DNA of 42,758 nucleotides from Planctomycetaceae bacterium (GTDB taxonomy: Bacteria > Planctomycetota > Planctomycetia > Pirellulales > Pirellulaceae), in assembly GCA_007694185.1 (NCBI GenBank), contig RECD01000175.1, positions 1 to 42,758 of the forward strand, written 5' to 3'. Of this stretch, positions 38,401 to 42,758 are shown piece by piece. Every line of letters begins with the position of its first letter. Positions within the stretch are counted from its first letter, which is position 1. A model generated the notes under the pieces. The model was not told the origin of the DNA, did not search any database, and saw only the letters and a program-made list of their open reading frames with translations. Both the position numbers and the translations under genes were made by a program.

Positions 38401-38662
38401 TCGCGGCAGCGGCACCGAGCCGGTCAACGTCCTGTCGGGTTACCGCTACCAAGACGGCTTGGGCTACTACGAATCGACGCGCGACGCGGCCAGTCATTTC
38501 TTCATCGACTACCTTCGCCCCGGCACCTACGTGTTCGAGTATTCGACACGGGTGCAACTGCGAGGCGAGTACCAGACGGGGATGGCCAACATCGAGTGCA
38601 TGTACGCACCGGAGTTTCGCAGCCACAGCCAAAGCATCCCGTTGGTCGTGCGGGGCGAATGA
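32423..38662 (+). CDS. Bacterial alpha-2-macroglobulin family protein
   Basis: This large secreted protein (about 2079 residues) resembles protease-trapping alpha-2-macroglobulins. A signal peptide (RLVPCLLLLGSLMFSPSVHAQ) favours GTG 32423; the frame is open further up, and ATG 32228 would add 65 residues. Order: a helical N-terminal region (to about 430); a carboxypeptidase-like beta domain (about 540, GGWILDAKTGEPRRGATV); the MG2 opening (FFTDRAIYRPGQTVRYKG, about 626); a Met/Gly-rich segment (about 1221-1278); the A2M domain (from about 1304, FFFPHLTSGPDGSVRIEF); the thioester motif CSEQ at Cys1534-Gln1537; the helical domain; and a C-terminal beta domain. It lacks a lipobox, so it may be periplasmic. 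The next gene overlaps it by four bases. Confidence 0.92.
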   Translation: MNGRRPSPASTCPVRLVPCLLLLGSLMFSPSVHAQDARLGDDPLWKAVQEALDEGRPQTAIERLEPLIRRAAEAENHAESIRAVTLKLSLEMSTRPDEPAEKLKRMRVLIDESPEPMRPVMEAIQAGWMWEFFQQNRWRFAQRTAVAEAALPQVSPSDAQANIQPGAEPDQPDADVPAALPGPDDDPVSWDLPRILRMIDGQFARSLRAAETLKTVPASDYKILLSDGNVPANHRPTMYDILVHHALEFYSAGEQAGSKAIDAFELLADSPIFASTDEFLRWQPTTTDVRAPLWVAVTLYQDLLRFHLEDADPTAKLDADLGRLEFGDNHALGEVKSDRFRAALRRFADANANHPISTRALHRLAELARADEDMAEAHRIASAGLARFPDSVGANRCFNLIQEIEAPEASVETERVWNAPWPTLEVRYRNVQQVHFRVVKLDVNEFIASGRWQPEQLDAERFRKLLQGPVVKAWSATLPATPDYQARIESLAAPQDLPPGPYLLFASHREDFADAENQLSVTEIWVSDLALVTRTEQGRGVIGGWILDAKTGEPRRGATVRGWQTSPRGGTVEIASVTTDAQGEFRFPAQARNRLLLLASHRGHQISTAGFLHAAIHSPQRGRYEQTHFFTDRAIYRPGQTVRYKGICYSADQDKDDYRTMGRQRLVVVFLDANGQEIERLTHASNEYGSFNGSFTTPRDRLTGLMTIRVESGPQGQTSVQVEEYKRPKFEVELAAPDVAAKLGDEVSLKGTATAYTGASIDQATVSWRVVREVRFPPWWFWRMWWLPPMAPERQEIARGTTTTNADGTFEISFVAKPDLSVDPESEPTFRYSVAADVTDGTGETRSNERSINLGYTALSATLTAADWLPSDKPVELAVRTTTLDGEAQQATGTIQIHALKQPEAVIRPRLSGGGYSPPPIPLGRSTGRRPGPSIAPGPAPSDPSNPNGWELGEVVTRADFNTDGAGNQTLPLDLAPGIYRAVLSTRDRFGKEVTAILPLEVFDPATAWPVKVPQRLRIEKPSIEPGETFRAVWSSGYDAARVLVEIEHRGKIIKKVTSEPNKTHLLVELEVTEAMRGGFTIYTTMVRENRAYLETRRIDVPWSNQKLEIRWERFTSKLEPGASDKWAAVITGPGAEKAAAEMVATLYDASLDAFLPHNWMSGFGVFRQDPSTVSRGFENRAKTFSPWHYGWVRDGRDASWNYPRLDWPPSHLGQPVFFGRMMRRGGGGPEMMMADAMMPAPAAMAAEFGVQSKAMGMGGMGGGMVAEGEMARLADRNAADKSGDEASPTAPPVDLTGVSVRTNLNETAFFFPHLTSGPDGSVRIEFTMPEALTRWNFLGFAHDAKLRAGLLRDSLVTSKDLMVQPNAPRFLREGDLIEFTVKVTNRSATRQTGSAALRFADARSGDSVDAELENTTGPQAFDIASGQSESLAWRIRVPDGLTLLTYQAVGSSGRVSDGEEGYLPVLPRRILVTESLPLPIRGPVTKSFDFTRLAASADSDSLRHQSLTVQMASNPAWYAVMSLPYLMEFPHSCSEQIFNRLYANSLARHIATSDPRIERVFAQWRGTPALDSPLTKNEDLKSVLLEETPWVRQAESESQSRRNVGLLFDANRLNDETSRALAQLTAQQLDDGRWPWFPGGPANDFITLYITTGFGRLRHLGVAVDTAPAVRSLSRLDAWMTEIHREILRRRTKDSPPLEEAVHLTPTIAMYLYGRSFFLADQPVAEEHSEALRFWLDQAKRHWLKLNSLQSQAHLAVALKRFGDAPTADKILVSLKERSTTNEEFGMFWARATDWHWWYRAPIETQAALIEAFDEVAGDAAAVDACQVWLLKQRQTQDWKTTKATADAVYALLLRGTDRLASSKLVEVSLGESKIQPEAVEAGTGFYEHRISGDRVTADMARVTVTKPEAGVAWGSVHWQYFEDIGKITSDTETPLKLTKELYIKENTDAGPVLRRVTEDGEAGQVKVGDELVVRLVLRVDRDMEYVHLKDHRGSGTEPVNVLSGYRYQDGLGYYESTRDAASHFFIDYLRPGTYVFEYSTRVQLRGEYQTGMANIECMYAPEFRSHSQSIPLVVRGE

Positions 38663-39735
38663 GCATGCGAGCATCGAGAGATCGGCCGGATGGCAAATCC
38701 GGCGCGGCGGTCGCTGGTCCTTGGGCAAACTTCGGAGGGATGAAGTCAAGCCGTCCGGCGTCGCTTCGCAACGTGCGGCGGGCCCGCTGGTCGAGTCGGC
38801 TGGTCCTGACTCTGGTAATGGCGGCGCTGCTGGCGGCGGGAGAAACCCGAGTCGTCGCGCAGCAGGCTGCCGGCGGCGGCGAAGGCCGGTCAGGGCAAAC
38901 GCCCGTCGGCAGCCTGAGCGACCCGGAAATTGACGAAAGCAGCGGGCTGGCCAAGTCGCATCGCCGGCCAGGTTTTTTCTGGACGCACAACGACTCGGGC
39001 GATTCCGCACGGCTGTTCGCTTTCGATCGTCGCGGCGTCGCCAGCGGCGGTTGTGAACTGGTCGGCGTCCGCGCGGTCGACTTCGAGGACATGGCGTCGT
39101 TCGTCCAAGACGGCGTCCCGCGGCTCGTCGTCGCCGATATCGGCGACAATCTCGCCCGCCGCGAATCGGTCACGCTGTATTTCTTTGACGAACCCGATCC
39201 GCAAACCCGCACTCGCATCTCCGATTATCAACGTGTGGAATTGCGTTATCCCGACGGGCCGCGAGATTGCGAGGCGATCGCGGTGGACGTCGAGGCATCG
39301 ACGGTGACTTTGGTCAGCAAATCGTTTCTGCCGTTGGCCGGCGTCTACACCACGCCGCTGCCGCCCCGAGTGGTCGCCTCCTCACCGTCTGGATCGCGCG
39401 TGCCGCTTCCGCTTACCGGTCGGCCGCCCGAGGTTGTCACCTTACAGCGACGCGGACTGTTGCCGCTGCCGCTCGTGACCGGGATGGACCGTGACGATTC
39501 GACGGGCGAATTCCTGCTGGTCACTTACTTTCAACTGTTTCGGTTTCCCGTCTCGCGAGATGATCGGCCGTGGTGGCAACAGACACCGGTCGCCAGCGAC
39601 CTGCCCCGTTTCCGGCAGATCGAAGCGGTCGCGATCGATCATGACGGAAGTGTCTGGGTGACGTCCGAAGGGCAGCCCGCTCCCTGGGGTCAGGTCGACG
39701 AGCGTGTTGGTGCTGAGCCACAATCGCCTCGCTGA
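38659..39735 (+). CDS. Secreted propeller-like protein, function unknown
   Basis: The 358-residue product has a hydrophobic signal region (SRLVLTLVMAALLAAGETRVVAQ). The body carries SSGLAKSHRRPGFFWTHNDSGD, then VVADIGDNLARRE and DCEAIAVDVEASTVTLVSKS. These are typical of secreted six-bladed-propeller-like proteins of the HNDSGD type; no catalytic residues are clear. The ATG overlaps the upstream stop codon (ATGA at 38659-38662), suggesting translational coupling with the alpha-2-macroglobulin. An alternative start is ATG 38740, nearer the signal peptide. The C-terminus (QPAPWGQVDERVGAEP) looks unlike the expected end of the domain, so it could be frameshifted or divergent. Confidence 0.72.
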   Translation: MSMRASRDRPDGKSGAAVAGPWANFGGMKSSRPASLRNVRRARWSSRLVLTLVMAALLAAGETRVVAQQAAGGGEGRSGQTPVGSLSDPEIDESSGLAKSHRRPGFFWTHNDSGDSARLFAFDRRGVASGGCELVGVRAVDFEDMASFVQDGVPRLVVADIGDNLARRESVTLYFFDEPDPQTRTRISDYQRVELRYPDGPRDCEAIAVDVEASTVTLVSKSFLPLAGVYTTPLPPRVVASSPSGSRVPLPLTGRPPEVVTLQRRGLLPLPLVTGMDRDDSTGEFLLVTYFQLFRFPVSRDDRPWWQQTPVASDLPRFRQIEAVAIDHDGSVWVTSEGQPAPWGQVDERVGAEPQSPR

Positions 39736-39872
39736 CGCCGCCATGTAAAACACGGGTTGATCGCGCGGGAACGATAGGCTCCAACAGACGGTGTCTCAAC
39801 GCTCGTCAGGCTTTCACAACCGGACGCGGTGCGAGACGTTTCCTCCGTCAGTTCCCATTCTCAGGCCCGTTC

Positions 39873-40505
39873 ATGCCTTCCGCCGAACCGACATCGACCC
39901 CGCTGGAAATCGAGCAGAAATACCGGATCACCGACCCAGCCGCCGTCGAAGCCGACGTGTTGCGACTCGGGGCGATTCCTGCGTCTCCCCAGCGTCACGC
40001 CGACACCTACTACCGGCACCCGTCGCGCGACTTCGTGCAAACCAAAGAAGCGCTCCGTATCCGCCGGGTCGCTGCGGCAGGCAGCGGGACCGACACGGTG
40101 ACATCGAACGACCACCTGCAAGCGTACGTCACCTACAAAGGCCCCTACCTGGCGGGCGGCATCAAAACTCGCCCGGAACTGGAGTGGCGACTCGACCCAG
40201 GTGACCCCGATGGCCGGAACCTCTCCGAACTTTTTCGCCATCTCGGGTTTGTCGAGGCGTTGACCGTCGCGAAGACGCGGCGACCGTTTGAGTTGGAACA
40301 CCAAGGCCGTCAGGTCGTGATCGTGATCGACGACGCGGGACCGTTGGGGCACTTCGTCGAAATCGAAATGATGGCAGCGGGCGAGGAACAGGTCGAAGCG
40401 TGTCGAGCGACGGTCGCAAAAATCGCGGAAGAACTCGGGCTAAACTCCCCCGAATCACGCAGTTACCTCACCATGGCGCTGGCGACACCCGATTACCGCC
40501 CCTGA
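39873..40505 (+). CDS. CYTH domain protein (class IV adenylate cyclase-like)
   Basis: CYTH enzymes act on triphosphates, as adenylate cyclases or thiamine or inorganic triphosphatases. The 210-residue protein starts with the family's EIEQKY motif (Glu12-x-Glu14-x-Lys16) and has the later tunnel residues: TKEALRIRR, YVTYKGPYL, KTRPELEWRL, KTRRPFEL and VIDDAGPLGHFVEIEM. This layout resembles the CyaB/class IV group; the substrate cannot be fixed. It begins 137 bp after the propeller gene, with ATG at 39873, and is followed by a gap before the glycosyltransferase. Confidence 0.88.
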   Translation: MPSAEPTSTPLEIEQKYRITDPAAVEADVLRLGAIPASPQRHADTYYRHPSRDFVQTKEALRIRRVAAAGSGTDTVTSNDHLQAYVTYKGPYLAGGIKTRPELEWRLDPGDPDGRNLSELFRHLGFVEALTVAKTRRPFELEHQGRQVVIVIDDAGPLGHFVEIEMMAAGEEQVEACRATVAKIAEELGLNSPESRSYLTMALATPDYRP

Positions 40506-40592
40506 CGTCGGCCCTTTGCGCAGCAAATTGCCGGCTCCGGGCCGTGCCGTTGATGTAGCGGTGGCTGGCACCAACCGTTGATGCGACGCCAG

Positions 40593-41802
40593 TCAGGCCG
40601 CAGCGGCTGACGCGGGTGACCGGCGAGCCTCCACCAAAGCCTGGGAGATCGCTTGACCGATCACTTCACGGGTGTAGTTGTCGATCACGAAGCGACGTCC
40701 GTTGCGGGCGATCCGCTTAGCCGCATCGCTGTTTCGCAACAACTCGGTGAGCCGCTTGGCCATCTCGCCAGGCGTTTCGGCTCGCACGTAGTGAGTGCCG
40801 TCGACCAAACCGAGGCCTTCGACCGCTCGACCGGTGGCGATCACAACCACACCGGCCGCCAACGCTTCGAGAACCTTTAGCCGTGTCCCACTGCCATGGC
40901 GAATCGGCAGCAGTGTGTATCCGGCCGTGGCCAAGATGTCCCGGCACGACGATGGGCTCTCGATCAACCGGATCATCCCAGCAGCGGCTAACCGAGCAAC
41001 CGCCCGGTTGATCGGTGGACGGCCCGCGACCACCGGCACGACGTCGATCCGATGCCTCTGCCAACACGGGGACCACCTCTCGGGTCAGCTCGACGATCGC
41101 TTTGACATTGGGGAAGTAACAGAGTTGGCCGATGAATACCGGGACCGGATTCTCATAGCGAGCCCCGAATATCGGTACGTCAAGCGAAGCTTCATCGGGA
41201 ATCGGGTTGACAATCACATCGTCCGCCCTCCCCCCCAACGCGTGCAAAACGTTCGCATCGTCAGCGGAACAGACCCAAACTCGATCGGCGAGTCGGCTGA
41301 GGTCGCGATCAGCCGCGCGGACGGCAGCTCGTGCCGCGGCCAACCGTCGCCGGGACGTTACCCGACGCAGCATTCGCTTCGGCCAGGCCGCGGCCCGCAA
41401 CTGCTGTTCATACAGCGCCGATTCGATGTTGTGCATGTTCAACACGGTGGCGATGCCGCGAGATTTCAGCCGCGTCAAGGCCGGTCCCCACGCGACACCC
41501 TCCAAGACTACGGTGTCAGGCCGAAATCGATCGACCCAGCTATCGATCTCATCAAGCGTCGCGGACGACAACGCGAGGCAGGTCGGGCAGGCCCGATCGA
41601 ACGCCCGCCAAGGATTGCCTCCTGAGAAGCTCTGGAGCGGTTCAAATTGGATCGCTGCCGGACAGTCGCCCACGGTCGAGCCGGCCAGTCCGAGCGAACC
41701 GAAATCCGTGGCAACGTTCTGATCGGCCAACGTCGCAGCCCGAAAGTCGCCCCCCGACTGGGGTGGCCACGGGCAGCGAACCACTAACTGCATTAATCGC
41801 AT
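40593..41802 (-). pseudogene. Glycosyltransferase family 4-like, disrupted by a frameshift
   Basis: Two reading frames on the minus strand together make a normal GT4-type enzyme of about 400 residues. The N-terminal part (from ATG 41802) runs to FIGQLCYFPNVKAIVE and VVPVLAEAS; the C-terminal part carries VVPVVAGRPPIN, GYTLLPIRHGSGTRLKVLEA and AAGVVVIATGRAVEGLGLVDG, the nucleotide-sugar binding end. The break is near 41046, where a single extra base (or two missing) would be needed to join the frames. Sequence around it is not a slippery heptamer. It may be a true pseudogene or a sequencing error. The enzyme would act on surface polysaccharide; it is divergent from the GT25-like gene. Confidence 0.8.
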
Positions 41803-41878
41803 TGCGAGGATCTCGAATCACCTGGTAATGACTGCTGGTAGCGTCGCCCCCCGCGAAGACACAGCCGTAAGCCCGCCC

Positions 41879-42697
41879 ATGAACACAAACCGGCCTCCCT
41901 GCTACGTCTTGACCATGGACCCTGTCAATGGCGCAAGACGCCGAAATGCTCATCAACAGTTCGCGCATCTCCCTTTGGAATGGAAGTTCGTCATCGGTGT
42001 TCCGCCCGGTAATCAGCACGGGTCTGGCCATTATTCGCCTTGGCGGAACCTGGCGAGAATGAAACGATCGATGACGCCCGGCGAGGTCTCTTGCTACCAC
42101 GGCCATCGCAAAATCTGGGAGACAATGCTCGACGACGGACACGACATGGCGTTGGTCTTCGAAGACGATTTCTCAGTCGTCGACCGACCGGCTCTGCTGC
42201 ATGCGATCGACAATGCCACGCTGATCGCCTCGCGGTGGGATGTCGTTAAGTTCTTCGACTTCAGCACCAAACCGGTGGTCTGCAGTCGCAGGGTGAACCA
42301 AACCGAATTTGTCTATCACAAATATCCCACCTCGGGATGCGTCGCCTACCTGATCCGGGCCGCAGTCGCCGCCGCGTTGTTGCAACGCCAAGCGATCTTC
42401 CGGCCAATCGATGAAGATTGGTCACACCCTTGGGAGTCGGGACTGAGGTTACTGTCGGTCGTACCCAATCCCGTCACCGAGATCGCTATCGGTCTCGGTG
42501 GTTCGTTGCTCGACGCCGATCGCAAAAACATCCGCGGGACGAATCGCAACTGGCTCAGGACTATCCATGGCAACATCCTGGCACTCGAAAAACGAATCCG
42601 ATCCCGCCGCTGGCAACAACGGATGAGAAAGGTTCTCGGCGGCCCCAGCGACGCCCCACCCCGCCTGGCTCAACAAACCGACAGGACCGCGGCTTAG
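41879..42697 (+). CDS. Glycosyltransferase family 25-like protein
   Basis: The 272-residue product resembles LPS-type glycosyltransferases of family 25. MTPGEVSCYHGHRKIWETML (the GEVGC..SH-like motif) is followed by ALVFEDDF, the Asp-rich nucleotide-sugar and metal site. PTSGCVAYLIRAAVA and PIDEDWSHPWESGLRLLSVVP are the usual later motifs. It probably adds a sugar to surface polysaccharide or LPS. I chose ATG 41879 (MNTNRPPCYVLTMDP), which puts the first strand at the N-terminus; an ATG at 41828 is also in frame. It is divergent from the GT4-like gene, and a repeat follows its stop. Confidence 0.85.
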   Translation: MNTNRPPCYVLTMDPVNGARRRNAHQQFAHLPLEWKFVIGVPPGNQHGSGHYSPWRNLARMKRSMTPGEVSCYHGHRKIWETMLDDGHDMALVFEDDFSVVDRPALLHAIDNATLIASRWDVVKFFDFSTKPVVCSRRVNQTEFVYHKYPTSGCVAYLIRAAVAAALLQRQAIFRPIDEDWSHPWESGLRLLSVVPNPVTEIAIGLGGSLLDADRKNIRGTNRNWLRTIHGNILALEKRIRSRRWQQRMRKVLGGPSDAPPRLAQQTDRTAA

Positions 42698-42708
42698 TCT
42701 GGGCTGTC

Positions 42709-42750
42709 AAGGCTCCGAAAGGTGCCACCAAGGCTCCGGAAGGTGCCACC
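42709..42750. repeat. Two 21-bp tandem repeats at the window edge
   Basis: The unit AAGGCTCCGAAAGGTGCCAC plus one C occurs twice with one base different (GAAAGG / GGAAGG). The edge sequence CACCTTTC is the inverse complement of GAAAGGTG inside the unit, so the repeat may continue as an inverted element beyond the window. No gene is seen here. Confidence 0.75.
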
Positions 42751-42758
42751 CACCTTTC

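Overview
The window looks like a chromosomal segment of a planctomycete, most likely of the Pirellulales type. The best evidence is an adjacent pair of DUF1549/DUF1553 (PSCyt2/PSD1) and DUF1501 genes. Twin-arginine signal peptides on secreted proteins, large secreted beta-propellers, a bacterial alpha-2-macroglobulin, moderately high GC content, weak ribosome binding sites and generous intergenic spacing with short gene runs all fit. This is inferred from gene content; no rRNA or tRNA gene was seen.

Layout. 1-680 holds no convincing gene. 681-3902 is a same-strand run for nucleotide-sugar supply (glmS, a small unknown gene, a UDP-glucuronate 4-epimerase-like gene). 4073-6166 is a secreted alpha/beta hydrolase, convergent with rtcB (6198-7586). 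A PD-(D/E)XK nuclease of the Rpn/TIGR01784 type follows (7861-8772), then bioB, read towards it and divergent from a PSP1/RicT-like gene (10465-11061). 11342-15008 is the DUF1549/DUF1501 pair, and 15166-17640 a double sialidase-like propeller; a strong terminator lies between them. 17666-18412 is a secreted HExxH protein. 18413-21051 is an accessory patch: a start-less ORF, a zinc-ribbon gene, a transposase remnant and a second, inverted copy of the Rpn nuclease.

21052-26139 holds a Tat-exported TIM-barrel protein, a possible structured RNA with a terminator, a TrmH/SpoU methyltransferase, a predicted outer-membrane barrel protein and a PQQ-type propeller. 26140-28084 is an SDR dehydrogenase flanked on both sides by a 21-bp repeat family present in both orientations. 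28085-32000 carries a pterin dehydratase, a TPR protein, a small membrane protein and an RND/MMPL exporter. 32423-39735 is an alpha-2-macroglobulin gene overlapping a secreted propeller-like gene by ATGA, followed by a CYTH protein. The window ends with two divergent glycosyltransferases, one with a frameshift, and a new 21-bp repeat.

Most interesting points: the pair of near-identical inverted Rpn genes enclosing about 11 kb and differing by three 4-residue repeats; the Met/Gly-rich segment at the expected bait-region position of the alpha-2-macroglobulin, which keeps a CSEQ thioester motif; the Cys/Gly-rich tails of both BioB and its divergent PSP1-like neighbour; the hairpin-rich stretch with a strong terminator before the methyltransferase; and the 21-bp repeats around the SDR gene. 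All functional calls come from reading motifs by eye; no database search was run.
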